NCBI RefSeq assembly: GCF_029839275.1 | Contig: NZ_JAOCAH010000009.1 | Coordinates: forward strand, 150,852 to 214,851 | DNA length: 64,000 nt | Source: Pseudomonas sp. GD03944 | GTDB lineage: Bacteria > Pseudomonadota > Gammaproteobacteria > Pseudomonadales > Pseudomonadaceae | Direction: 5' to 3' | Shown here: positions 1 through 9,915 of the stretch, one piece after another | How positions within the stretch are numbered: position 1 is the stretch's first letter | Layout of the letters: each line of letters opens with the position of its first letter | Notes under the pieces: generated by a model | The model's database searches: none | Seen by the model: the letters and a program-made list of their open reading frames with translations, nothing else | Told to the model about the DNA's origin: nothing | Translations under genes and position numbers: made by a program

Positions 1-167
1 TCGGCCTGCCACCGATCAACCCGCAGGACGACCGCGCGATGATCTGCGGCAGCCCGAGCATGCTCGACGAGACCAGCGAAGTACTGAACAGCTTCGGCCT
101 GAAAATCTCCCCGCGCATGGGCGAGCCAGGTGACTACCTGATCGAGCGCGCCTTCGTCGAGAAATAA
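1..167 (+). CDS. fpr: Ferredoxin--NADP+ reductase, C-terminal end (partial)
   Basis: Only the last 54 codons are inside the window, read in frame from base 3 and ending with TAA at 165-167. They contain the ICGSPSML stretch and end in the aromatic-rich tail GDYLIERAFVEK, which is characteristic of bacterial FAD-containing ferredoxin/flavodoxin-NADP+ reductases (Fpr); the terminal segment lies near the nicotinamide site. The enzyme moves electrons between NADPH and ferredoxin or flavodoxin in the cytoplasm. Identification rests on the tail alone, but this tail is highly conserved in Pseudomonas. A strong terminator follows directly. Confidence 0.8.
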   Translation, partial: GLPPINPQDDRAMICGSPSMLDETSEVLNSFGLKISPRMGEPGDYLIERAFVEK

Positions 168-184
168 GCCGATCGATTCATGAG

Positions 185-211
185 AAAGCCCGCCAATCGG
201 CGGGCTTTTTT
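185..211 (+). terminator. Rho-independent terminator after fpr
   Basis: A perfect 10-bp stem (185-194 with 199-208) has a 4-base loop and runs into six T residues. It lies 17 bases after the fpr stop codon. Confidence 0.9.
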
Positions 212-242
212 GTGGGCGCTTGAGACCTCTCCTGGAAGCTTT

Positions 243-345
243 CTGTAGGAGCCGCGCCCCGCGGCGAATCGAAAAGGCACCGCGCAAAATCAGGCCGGTC
301 ACAGTTAACCCGGAAAAGCTTCGCCCCGGGTCGGGGCTCCTACAG
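243..345. repeat. Inverted pair of REP elements
   Basis: CTGTAGGAGC at 243-252 is the exact inverse of GCTCCTACAG at 336-345. Both flank GC-rich, imperfectly complementary cores, as in a Pseudomonas REP doublet (BIME/REPIN). A fragment of a second repeat family, of the type cgtagcctgggtcgagcg, follows at about 355-387. No gene is seen in 212-404. Confidence 0.75.
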
Positions 346-404
346 GATCTGCTTCGTAGCCTGGGTCGAGCGCAGCGACACCCGGGACAAACCGGCAACC
401 GGCC

Positions 405-1103
405 CTACGACTCCGCCGCCACCACTTCCAGCACCCGAATCTGCCCCGGCTGCGGGTAATGCCAGCGCACATCCACATCCCAGAAGCGCGCCCCGTATTG
501 ACGCTCTGGCGCAGGCATCTGGTAGGCCGGGCGTGGGTCCTGGGCCAGGCATTGCTCGATCAGCGCCACCAGCGGCTCACCCAGGCGCTGTTCGTGAGCC
601 TGCCCCTGGGTCAGGGCGGCAGGCTGCCAGTCCACGTCGATCAGCGCCGGCGCGCTGTCGGCGATGCGGTTGACGGCATCGGCCACGCTGTCGGCATACG
701 GCACATACGGCTTGATATCCAGCACCGGTGTGCCGTCAAGCAGGTCGATGCCCGACAGCCACAGCTTGCCCGGCTCGACCCGCTCCAGCCGCACCACGGA
801 CTGGCCGATGCCGTTCGGCCGGTGGGTGGCGCGGGTGCTGAACACCCCGACCGACTGGTTGCCGCCCAGGCGCGGTGGGCGCACCTTGAGTCGCGGTTTA
901 TCCTCCAGCGCCTGATGGAACAGAAACAGCAGCCACACATGGCTGACCTGCTCCAGACCCTGTACCGCCTCGCCCTGGTCGAAGGGCGACACCAGTTCCA
1001 GTACGCCCCGTGCGGCCGGTGCCAGTTGGGGCTGCCGGGGAATGGCGAACTTTTCCTTGAAGCAGGAGCGGACGAAGCCGATAGGGGAAACGGAGTAGGA
1101 CAT
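405..1103 (-). CDS. trmO: tRNA (N6-threonylcarbamoyladenosine(37)-N6)-methyltransferase TrmO
   Basis: The 232-residue product matches the TsaA/YaeB (UPF0066) family. It has an N-terminal beta-barrel domain beginning SPIGFVRS. The family motifs RATHRPNGIG (about residues 91-100) and DGTPVLDIKPYVPYAD (about 123-138) form the S-adenosylmethionine and substrate site. TrmO methylates the t6A37 base of threonine tRNAs that read ACY codons, using SAM. The length is normal for the family. The ATG at 1103 gives the conserved N-terminus, although no clear ribosome binding site precedes it. The gene is convergent with fpr and 53 bp downstream of the rhlG-like gene on the same strand. Confidence 0.9.
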   Translation of the reverse strand: MSYSVSPIGFVRSCFKEKFAIPRQPQLAPAARGVLELVSPFDQGEAVQGLEQVSHVWLLFLFHQALEDKPRLKVRPPRLGGNQSVGVFSTRATHRPNGIGQSVVRLERVEPGKLWLSGIDLLDGTPVLDIKPYVPYADSVADAVNRIADSAPALIDVDWQPAALTQGQAHEQRLGEPLVALIEQCLAQDPRPAYQMPAPERQYGARFWDVDVRWHYPQPGQIRVLEVVAAES

Positions 1104-1156
1104 GGCGGCGCATTCGACGTGAAAACGCCGCCATGGTAACCCGCCAGGGCGCTGGC

Positions 1157-1927
1157 CTACAGGTGAAAGCCGCCGTCGATGGGGATGATGGCGCCGGTCA
1201 TGTAGGCACCGGCGCTGCTCGCCAGGCTGATGGCCAGTGCCGCCATTTCCTCTTCGCGGCCCCAGCGCTGCATGGGGATCAGCGCCACGTCCTCGGCCAT
1301 GGCCGCTTCGTCGTTGGTGATGTGCTGGGTCATCTTGCTCGGGAAGCGTCCCGGGGCGATGACATTGACGTTGATGTGCTGGCCCACCAGCTCACGGGCC
1401 AGCATGCGCGACAGCTGGTGCAGCGCCGCCTTGCTCGGGCCGTAGGCGTAAGCGTTTTCGCCGTGGGACGTGAGACCGGCCACCGAGCCGATATTGATCA
1501 CCCGGGCAGGGCTTTGGGCCGAGCCGGCCTTGCGCAGCAGCGGCAGCAGTTGCTGGGTGCAACTGAACACGGCTGTCACGTTGAGCTGCATGACCTTCTC
1601 CCAGCCCTTGGCGGGGTAGCTTTCCAGCGGTGCGCCCCAGGTGGTGCCGGCGTTGTTGATCAGGATGTCCAGGTGTTCGAGGCGGCTCGACAGCTCTGCC
1701 GCCAAGGCCTGTGCGCCTTCTTCGGTGGCCAGGTTGGCGGCCAGGCCGTGGCAAGGGCCGTAGGCGGACAGTTCGCGTGCGGTTTCGGCACAGGCCGCGC
1801 CGTCACGGGCGCAGATGTAGACGGTGGCACCGGCTTCGAGAAAGCCCTGGGCGATCATCTTGCCGATGCCGCGGGTACCGCCAGTCACCAGGGCGGTGCG
1901 GCCTTGCAGGGAGAAATAAGGGTGCAT
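1157..1927 (-). CDS. rhlG: SDR-family beta-ketoacyl reductase, RhlG-like
   Basis: This 256-residue classical short-chain dehydrogenase has the NADP-binding motif TGGTRGIG (residues 15-22), the NNAG motif and the catalytic Ser...Tyr-Gly-Pro-Ser-Lys triad. Its C-terminus ends in the usual IPIDGGFHL. Start, length and tail resemble P. aeruginosa RhlG, an NADPH-dependent beta-ketoacyl reductase once linked to rhamnolipid and PHA precursor supply. That physiological role is disputed, so only the reductase chemistry is secure. It is a cytoplasmic tetramer-type enzyme. Whether it shares a transcript with trmO downstream is not shown by the sequence. Confidence 0.85.
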   Translation of the reverse strand: MHPYFSLQGRTALVTGGTRGIGKMIAQGFLEAGATVYICARDGAACAETARELSAYGPCHGLAANLATEEGAQALAAELSSRLEHLDILINNAGTTWGAPLESYPAKGWEKVMQLNVTAVFSCTQQLLPLLRKAGSAQSPARVINIGSVAGLTSHGENAYAYGPSKAALHQLSRMLARELVGQHINVNVIAPGRFPSKMTQHITNDEAAMAEDVALIPMQRWGREEEMAALAISLASSAGAYMTGAIIPIDGGFHL

Positions 1928-2030
1928 GGCAGATCCTTGTCGAGGAGGGATGCCATCACCCTAACGCTGCGCCAGGTGCGCGGCAGGCACTATTGCCCGC
2001 CGGAATACGGCGCCATGCAGCAGGGTGTGC

Positions 2031-2492
2031 TCAGCCGCGCTCGCGCAGGGTCAGGCCTTTGAGGAAGTTGCGCAGGAACTGGTCGCCGCACAGGCGGTAG
2101 TTGCTGTGGCCGGCCTTGCGGAACAGTGCGCTCATTTCCGGCTTGGACACCGGGCAGTCGACGCTCTGCATGATCGCGTGCATGTCGTCTTCCTTCAGCT
2201 CGAAGGCCACGCGCAGCTTCTTCAGCACCACGTTGTTGGTCATCGGCAGCTCGAAGGGCTGGGCCGGGCGGCTGTCGTCCTTGCCGCGCTTGAAGTACAC
2301 CAGGCCGTCGAGGGCATGGGCCAGCACCTCGTCGCTGCAGTCGGCATAACCGGCTTCGTCGTCTTTCTTCAGCAGTGCGCTGACTTCACTGGCAGGCGTT
2401 TCGCGCCCGCTGAGCTGGATGATCTCGGCCAGCTGTTCATCGGACACATCCAGCAGGTAGCGCAGGCTGCGCAGTACGTCGTTGTTGAGCAT
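2031..2492 (-). CDS. DUF1456 (YehS-like) conserved protein
   Basis: The 153-residue protein is made of two copies of the DUF1456 repeat: residues 1 to about 70, beginning MLNNDVLRSLRYLL, and from residue 84, beginning MTNNVVLKKLRVAF. This matches E. coli YehS in length and layout. The biochemical role is unknown. The ORF stays open upstream, but the ATG at 2492 gives the conserved N-terminus and has an AGGA ribosome binding site about 6 bases away. It lies 36 bp downstream of the pseudouridine synthase gene on the same strand and may be co-transcribed with it. Confidence 0.85.
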   Translation of the reverse strand: MLNNDVLRSLRYLLDVSDEQLAEIIQLSGRETPASEVSALLKKDDEAGYADCSDEVLAHALDGLVYFKRGKDDSRPAQPFELPMTNNVVLKKLRVAFELKEDDMHAIMQSVDCPVSKPEMSALFRKAGHSNYRLCGDQFLRNFLKGLTLRERG

Positions 2493-2527
2493 GGGAATCC
2501 TGAAATAGGGGGAGTGAGGCGGGTGGC

Positions 2528-3238
2528 TCAGAAGCGTTCCTTGGTCGCCAGGTAGCGCCACTGGCCGGGCTGGACCTTGGTCATCGGCACGCCGCCAACG
2601 CGGATGCGCTTGAGGCCCAGGACCTTGAGGCCGACGCTGTTGCACATGAACACCAGCTGGCCGGGCAGCGGGTTCTTCAGGGCGAAGCGCAGGCGGGTTT
2701 CGTTCTGCCAGCTGACCTTGCACGGCGGCAGTGGCGTGCCGTTGAACACCAGGCCATGGTTGAGGCGTTTCAGCTCGGCCGGGCTGAGCGTGCCGCTGAC
2801 TTCCACCACGTACTCCTGCTCCAGCTTGGCCAGGTCCTCGCGCAGCTTGCGCTCGGTGCGCCAGTCCTGAGTCAGGATGTGCATGCCATCGGCGCCGGCC
2901 TGCAGCGGTGCGCAGACGGTCAGGCGCTGGAAATGGCTTTTCAGCACCCGGATACCGCTGGCGTCGTCGGCCCAGTGGGTGGCAGGGCTGATGGTGGCCG
3001 CGGCCTTGTCCGCCGAATGTCCGGCAGGCACGTGCAACAGCAGCGTGACGGGCTCGACGGGCTCGGCCACCGCGTCCGGATGCAGCTCGACACGTTGGTC
3101 CTGCACCTTGAACTGCGGCTCGTCCACCACCTGGCCATCGACCAGCACCCAGCCCCCCTCGATATACAGCTCGGCCTCACGGCGTGAGCAGCCGACCCGT
3201 TCGATCAGGCGTTTGGACAGGCGAGTGGGTTCGGTCAT
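2528..3238 (-). CDS. rRNA pseudouridine synthase, RsuA/RluF-like
   Basis: An N-terminal S4 RNA-binding domain (TRLSKRLIERVGCSRREAEL, residues 5-24) is followed by the PSI synthase fold, with the sequence GADGMHILTQDW at about residues 115-126. The canonical catalytic motif of this family is GRLD...G-L-L; here it is degenerate, and the Asp of ADGM (about residue 117) is the best catalytic candidate. The product would isomerise a uridine in rRNA. The ATG at 3238 (236 aa) is the conserved start. An in-frame ATG at 3271, with GGAG upstream, would add 11 residues. That ATG overlaps a TACAAT that could instead be the promoter -10. The open frame beyond 3271 is only translated repeat DNA. Confidence 0.75.
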   Translation of the reverse strand: MTEPTRLSKRLIERVGCSRREAELYIEGGWVLVDGQVVDEPQFKVQDQRVELHPDAVAEPVEPVTLLLHVPAGHSADKAAATISPATHWADDASGIRVLKSHFQRLTVCAPLQAGADGMHILTQDWRTERKLREDLAKLEQEYVVEVSGTLSPAELKRLNHGLVFNGTPLPPCKVSWQNETRLRFALKNPLPGQLVFMCNSVGLKVLGLKRIRVGGVPMTKVQPGQWRYLATKERF

Positions 3239-3289
3239 GGAGGCGATCATCGGCAAAGGAATGGCGCGCATTGTACTCCCATGGGGCCG

Positions 3290-3812
3290 GCGCGTACGGC
3301 GCAAAGGGTGGGCGGTGTGAAAAACCTTCGGGCGCGGCGCTTCGTAGGAGGGCTTCAGCCGCGAGCTTTTTGGGGGCGCGGTGATTGTCGCGGCTAAAGC
3401 CCCTCCCACGGTGCGGTGGGGCATCAGCGTGTTTTGAAAGGTGGGTTGGGGTGCTATGTCCCGGGTATCGCTGCGCTCAACCCAGGCTACGGTTGTGGGC
3501 GCGCTGCTCGTAGGAGGGGCTTCAGCCGCGAGCTTTTTGGGAGCGAGGTGATTGTCGCGGCTAAAGCCCCTCCCACGGTGGTGGGGCATCAGCGTGTTTT
3601 GAAAGGTGGGTTGGGGTGCTATGTCCCAGGTATCGCTGCGCTCAACCCAGGCTACGGTTGTGGGCGCGCCGCTTTGTAGGAGGGGCTTCAGCCGCGAGCT
3701 TTTTGGGGGCGAGGAGGCCGTGGCGGCTAAAGCCCCTCCCACGGTGTGGTAGTGCGGTAGCCTGGGTGGAGCGGAGCGATACCCGGGAGGGTGCGTACCC
3801 TTTCACCGAGCC
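3290..3812. repeat. 166-bp tandem repeat array of REP-like modules
   Basis: The hairpin-forming module beginning TAGGAGGGGCTTCAGCCGCG occurs at about 3345, 3511 and 3677, an exact spacing of 166 bases. Each module is an inverted repeat closed by GCGGCTAAAGCCCCTCCCAC. Between them lies a second repeated segment that includes gtatcgctgcgctcaaccca, complete in the first two units. A related fragment in opposite orientation closes the array at about 3757-3787. No credible gene is present between 3272 and 3859. Confidence 0.9.
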
Positions 3813-3814
3813 AT

Positions 3815-3842
3815 AAAAAAACCGCTCCGAAGAGCGGTTTTT
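3815..3842. terminator. Bidirectional terminator after the liv operon
   Basis: An 8-bp stem (3820-3827 with 3832-3839) has a CGAA loop on the plus strand, which is a stable TTCG loop on the minus strand. It is flanked by an A-run on one side and T residues on the other, so the minus strand, which carries livHMGF, ends in a T-run. Confidence 0.9.
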
Positions 3843-3859
3843 CCGAGCGGGCAGAGCGT

Positions 3860-4564
3860 TTAGCCGCCGAGGTAGGCGTCGCGTACCTTGGGGTCGGTCA
3901 GCAGGTCGTGACCGCTGCCTTGCATGACGATACGGCCGTTCTCCAGCACGTAGCCACGGTCCGCCAGCTTGAGCGCCTGGTTGGCGTTCTGCTCGACCAG
4001 GAACACCGTTACACCGTCCTTGCGCAGCTGTTCGATGATGTCGAAGATCTGCTGGATGATGATCGGTGCCAGGCCCAGCGACGGCTCGTCGAGCAGCAGC
4101 AGCTTGGGCTTGCTCATCAGCGCACGGCCGATGGCGAGCATCTGCTGCTCACCGCCGGACATGGTGCCGGCGCGTTGCTCGAAGCGTTCCTTCAGGCGCG
4201 GGAACAGGTGCAGCACCTTGTCCATCTGCTCCTGGAAGTCGCCTTTCTCGGTGAAGAAACCGCCCATGGCGAGGTTCTCTTCCACGGTCAGGCGGGCGAA
4301 CACGCGACGACCTTCAGGCACCACGGCAATGCTCTTGCGCATGATTTCCGGGGTCTGCATGCCGACCAGTTCTTCGCCCTGGTAGCGGATGCTGCCGCTG
4401 GTGGCCTGGGGGCTGCCGCACAGGGTCATCAGCAGGGTCGACTTGCCGGCGCCGTTGGCGCCGATCAGGGTGACGATCTCGCCCTGACGAACCTCGACGC
4501 TGACGTCATGCAGCGCCTGGATCTTGCCGTAGAAGGTGGAAACATTCTCGAAATACAGCATCAC
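3860..4564 (-). CDS. livF: Branched-chain amino acid ABC transporter ATPase LivF (BraG)
   Basis: This 234-residue ABC ATPase has Walker A GANGAGKST at about residues 35-43, signature MSGGEQQ and Walker B LLLLDEPSLGL. The segment IRYQGEELVGM and the overall length are typical of LivF. It is one of two ATPases energising import of leucine, isoleucine and valine through LivHM at the inner membrane. Its ATG overlaps the livG stop by 4 bases, indicating translational coupling. It is the last gene of the operon, with the terminator 18 bp downstream. Confidence 0.95.
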   Translation of the reverse strand: MMLYFENVSTFYGKIQALHDVSVEVRQGEIVTLIGANGAGKSTLLMTLCGSPQATSGSIRYQGEELVGMQTPEIMRKSIAVVPEGRRVFARLTVEENLAMGGFFTEKGDFQEQMDKVLHLFPRLKERFEQRAGTMSGGEQQMLAIGRALMSKPKLLLLDEPSLGLAPIIIQQIFDIIEQLRKDGVTVFLVEQNANQALKLADRGYVLENGRIVMQGSGHDLLTDPKVRDAYLGG

Positions 4565-5324
4565 GCTTCCCCCAGGTAGGCTTTGATCACATCCGGGTTG
4601 TCGCGGATCTGCGCGGGCGTGCCGTCAGCCAGGGGCGTGCCCTGGTTGATCACGTAGATATGGTCGGAAATGCTCATCACCAGGTGCATGTCGTGCTCGA
4701 TCAGCAGCACGGTGACGTTATGGTCGTCGCGCAGCATGCCGATCAGCGCCTTGAGGTCTTCGGTCTCGCGCGGGTTGAGGCCCGCGGCGGGTTCGTCGAG
4801 CATCAGGATGCGCGGGCGGGTCATCATGCAGCGGGCGATTTCCAGGCGGCGCTGCTGACCGTAGGCCAGGGTGCCGGCCGGACGGTTGGCGAACTCCACC
4901 AGGTTGACCTGCTCCAGCCAGTGGGCGGCGAAGTCCATGGCTTCGCGTTCACTGCGGCGGAACGCCGGGGTCTTGAACAGGCCGGCCAGGTAGCCGGTGT
5001 TCAGGTGGCGGTGCTGGGCCACCAGCAGGTTTTCCACGGCCGTCATGTCCTTGAACAGACGCACGTTCTGGAAGGTCCGCACCACACCCTTGCGGGCGAT
5101 CTTGTGGCCCGGCAGGCCTTCGATGCGCTCGCCGTCCAGGCTGATGTTGCCGGAGGTCGGCTGGTAGAAACCGGTCAGGCAGTTGAAGACCGTAGTCTTG
5201 CCGGCGCCGTTGGGGCCGATCATCGACACGACCTGCTTTTCTTTCACGGTCAGGGCAACGTTGTTCACGGCCAACAGGCCGCCGAAGCGCATGCACAGGC
5301 CGCTTACTTCAAGAATCGGGCGGC

Positions 5325-5328
<4 letters not shown>
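4561..5328 (-). CDS. livG: Branched-chain amino acid ABC transporter ATPase LivG (BraF)
   Basis: This 255-residue ABC ATPase has Walker [10 protein letters not shown] at about residues 38-46, Walker [14 protein letters not shown] and the LivG-type stretch [25 protein letters not shown]. Its C-terminal helix, [19 protein letters not shown], is typical of branched-chain ATPases. It pairs with LivF on the LivHM permease. It overlaps both neighbours by 4 bases. Length and motifs are complete. Confidence 0.95.
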
Positions 5329-7501
<2,173 letters not shown>

Positions 7502-7570
7502 TGCCTAACTCCTGGGCCGTCACGCAAGGCAGCGCTTGTGGCGCAGCATGAGACCGGGATTCTTCTAATA

Positions 7571-7604
7571 AACAAAGCCCACTGCGGACGCAGTGGGCTT
7601 TGGG
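7571..7604 (-). terminator. Attenuating terminator between livK and livHMGF
   Basis: An almost perfect stem of about 13 bp (7573-7586 with 7589-7602) closes on a very short loop. On the minus strand it is followed by a T-rich stretch. A hairpin here is usual for binding-protein/permease operons, where it gives excess binding protein. Confidence 0.85.
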
Positions 7605-7618
7605 TTCAGGCGGGAAGC

Positions 7619-8740
7619 TTATTTAGCTTCGGATTTGGTACCGTCCTGGTGCCACTCGTATACCACGAAGTTGAAGTCCTTCAGGTCGCCTTTCTCGTCG
7701 AACGACAGGGCGCCAGTCGGGGTGTCGAAGGAGTTCGAACGCAGGGCTTCGGCCACCTTGGCGGTGTCGGTGTCGCCTGCTTTCTCGATGCCTTCGGCAA
7801 TCACTTGCACGGCCGCGTAGGCCGGGAATACGAACGGACCGCTCGGGTCTTGGTTCTTGGCTTTGAAGGCATCGACCAGCGCCTGGTTGCGCGGATCCTG
7901 GTCGAAGGACTTCGGCAGGGTGACCAGCAGGCCTTCGGAAGCCGGGCCGGCGATGGCCGAGATTTCCTTGTTACCCACGCCTTCCGGACCCATGAACTTG
8001 ACCTTCAGGCCTTTTTCGGACGACTGACGCAGCAGCAGGCCGAGTTCCGGGTGGTAGCCGCCGTAGTAGACGAAGTCCACACCGGCTTGCTTGAGCTTGG
8101 CGATCATCGCGGAGAAGTCCTTGTCGCCGGCGTTGATGCCTTCGAACAGGGAAACCTTCACGCCTTTGCTTTCCAGGGTCTGCTTGACCGCGGTGGCGAT
8201 GCCTTCACCGTACTGCTGCTTGTCGTGGATGACGGCAACGTTCTTCGGCTTGATGCTGTCGGCGATGAAGTTACCGGCGGTCGGGCCCTGCAGGCTGTCC
8301 AGACCGATGGTGCGGAAGATCAGCTCGTAGCCGCGGGAAGTGATTTCCGGGCTGGTGGAAGCCGCGGTGATCATCAGGATGCCTTCGTCTTCATAGATGT
8401 CGGACGCAGGCTGAGTGGAGCTGGAGCAGAGGTGGCCAACCACGAATTTCACTTCGTCGTTGACGATCTTGTTGGCAACGGCAACGGCTTGTTTCGGATC
8501 GCATGCGTCGTCGTAGACCACGCCTTCGAGTTGAGCGCCGTTCACCCCGCCGGCCTTGTTGATTTGCTCGATCGCCATTTGCGCGCCGATGAACTGCATT
8601 TCGCCGTACTGGGCGACAGCGCCGGTAACCGGGCCTGCCAGGCCGATCTTGATGGTGTCAGCCGCTACCGAGTAGCTGGCAACGCCGGCCATGGCCATGG
8701 CGGCAAACAGTTTGGAAATCTGCTTAGTAGCCTTGTTCAT
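7619..8740 (-). CDS. livK: Branched-chain amino acid ABC transporter periplasmic binding protein (LivK/BraC)
   Basis: The 373-residue periplasmic binding protein has a signal peptide that probably ends at SVAA (residues 24-27), followed by DTIKIGLAGPVTG. The Leu/Ile/Val-binding fold is seen in MQFIGAQMAIEQINKAGGVNG, a Cys pair (YDDACDPK and GHLCSSS) and the ligand-site TAASTSPEIT segment. It captures branched-chain amino acids, and in Pseudomonas BraC also binds alanine and threonine. The ATG at 8740 has GGAG 6-7 bases upstream; the longer open frame has no such support. Confidence 0.95.
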   Translation of the reverse strand: MNKATKQISKLFAAMAMAGVASYSVAADTIKIGLAGPVTGAVAQYGEMQFIGAQMAIEQINKAGGVNGAQLEGVVYDDACDPKQAVAVANKIVNDEVKFVVGHLCSSSTQPASDIYEDEGILMITAASTSPEITSRGYELIFRTIGLDSLQGPTAGNFIADSIKPKNVAVIHDKQQYGEGIATAVKQTLESKGVKVSLFEGINAGDKDFSAMIAKLKQAGVDFVYYGGYHPELGLLLRQSSEKGLKVKFMGPEGVGNKEISAIAGPASEGLLVTLPKSFDQDPRNQALVDAFKAKNQDPSGPFVFPAYAAVQVIAEGIEKAGDTDTAKVAEALRSNSFDTPTGALSFDEKGDLKDFNFVVYEWHQDGTKSEAK

Positions 8741-8829
8741 AGTGCTCCACTCTTGTGTTTTTCGTTGTTGTAGTTCTTGCGGCCAAAGCTGCAGAACCGG
8801 GATGAATCGCCCCGGTCGTACCCCCGGCA

Positions 8830-8845
8830 ACTGTACCGGTACAGT
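8830..8845. promoter_or_regulatory. Perfect 16-bp palindrome upstream of livK
   Basis: ACTGTACCGGTACAGT is its own exact reverse complement and lies 85-105 bases upstream of the livK start codon. This is a plausible operator, since CTGTACC/GGTACAG half-sites recall those bound by GntR/MocR-type regulators. The regulator is not in the window. Bases 8846-9036 hold no other gene. Confidence 0.55.
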
Positions 8846-9036
8846 GTAGAGCGCCGATTTGCGGCTTGAAAAGCCGGCTACTGGGGGCAAACGCGTGGGT
8901 GTCGCTTAATTGCAAGAAATGTATAGAAAAACGGCGTGCCTTCGCGGTGCTCCCGGGCGTCAGGCGCGCTTGCCTGACACCCGGGCGACGTTATCATGAC
9001 GGCCGACCGAAGCTGACCATTCACACAAGGCACACC

Positions 9037-9357
9037 ATGACTGAACAACCTAGCACCCTCTATGCCAAGCTGCTTGGTGAAACCGCACCGATTCGCTGGC
9101 AGGAGCTGCAACCTTTCTTTGCGTGTGGGGCACTGTTGTGGGTCGCCGGTGACCAGGACCTCATCGCCGTGGCGCAGGCCGTGGCCGAGAACGACCAGGC
9201 GACCGTAAGTGCCTGGCTAGACGCCGGCCACCTGTCCAAGCTCGAAGACCAACGCGCCGAAGACCTGCACACCCGGGACCCGCAACTGTGGGCCGTGGTC
9301 GTCGCCCCTTGGGTGCTGGTGCAAGAGCGCACCGAAGCGGAGCGCGTCACGCACTGA
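9037..9357 (+). CDS. DUF2288 family protein
   Basis: The 106-residue acidic cytoplasmic protein starts MTEQPSTLYAKLLGETA. The family pattern is IxWxELxxFFAxGxLLxV followed by a segment equivalent to VAEND and a C-terminal WAVVVAPWVLVQE. Conserved small proteins of this type are found throughout Pseudomonas with no known function. The ATG at 9037 gives the conserved N-terminus; the longer frame upstream reads into the livK regulatory region. It is divergent from livK. Confidence 0.8.
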   Translation: MTEQPSTLYAKLLGETAPIRWQELQPFFACGALLWVAGDQDLIAVAQAVAENDQATVSAWLDAGHLSKLEDQRAEDLHTRDPQLWAVVVAPWVLVQERTEAERVTH

Positions 9358-9436
9358 ATGGGTGCGTGCCGGCTCGCCGGGGCAGGCCAGAGCCCATGGT
9401 CTATGCTCGCAGGTGTCCTGCATAAGGAGTCATCCC

Positions 9437-9805
9437 ATGTTCGAGCCCGGCCACCTGCACCTCGCCAACGCCATTGCCACACCCGATCACCCGCTCTTCA
9501 GCATCGACCTTCACTACGAAGTCCGTAAGGACCCGGCCGAAGGCGCGATGTTGCACATGCGCATGGTCGGCGACCTGGACGGCAAGACCTTCGAAGAAAC
9601 CTTCGAGCTGCACCGCGACACCGCCTTCAACTTCGCCAGCGTCGCCACCCGCATCGCGCGCAAGCACGGCCTGCCCACCAACAGCAGCCTGATCATGCGC
9701 AACCATCAGGAATACGACCTGATGTTCGAAGACATCCGCGCCAAGCTCGGCGCCCATTCCGGCGACCCGGTCGACCTCGACCACCTGGAAAAAGACGGGC
9801 TCTGA
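9437..9805 (+). CDS. DUF5064 family protein
   Basis: The 122-residue protein begins MFEPGHLHLANAIATPDH, a start preceded by a strong AAGGAGT ribosome binding site 6 bases away. The composition is soluble, mixed alpha/beta and His-rich at the N-terminus. It matches a Pseudomonas-restricted family of unknown function (DUF5064). It is 79 bp downstream of the DUF2288 gene. I cannot assign a biochemical role. Confidence 0.75.
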   Translation: MFEPGHLHLANAIATPDHPLFSIDLHYEVRKDPAEGAMLHMRMVGDLDGKTFEETFELHRDTAFNFASVATRIARKHGLPTNSSLIMRNHQEYDLMFEDIRAKLGAHSGDPVDLDHLEKDGL

Positions 9806-9915
9806 TGCGTCTGCCAGACCGGCTTCGCCGCGCCTGATCACAGCGCTCGGCGACCGGCTCGGCGGCGCGCCAGGCCTGTGCTACCGTGCGCGGACGGCCA
9901 CCCCGAGTCATCGCC

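Noticed and set aside
3239..3742. N-terminal extension of the pseudouridine synthase frame through repeats
   Set aside because: The extra residues are translated REP DNA repeated three times, with no ribosome binding site at the distant start.
3343..3790. CRISPR-like array because of regular spacing
   Set aside because: Only three units; the repeats are long REP hairpins, the intervening segments are themselves nearly identical, and no cas genes are present.
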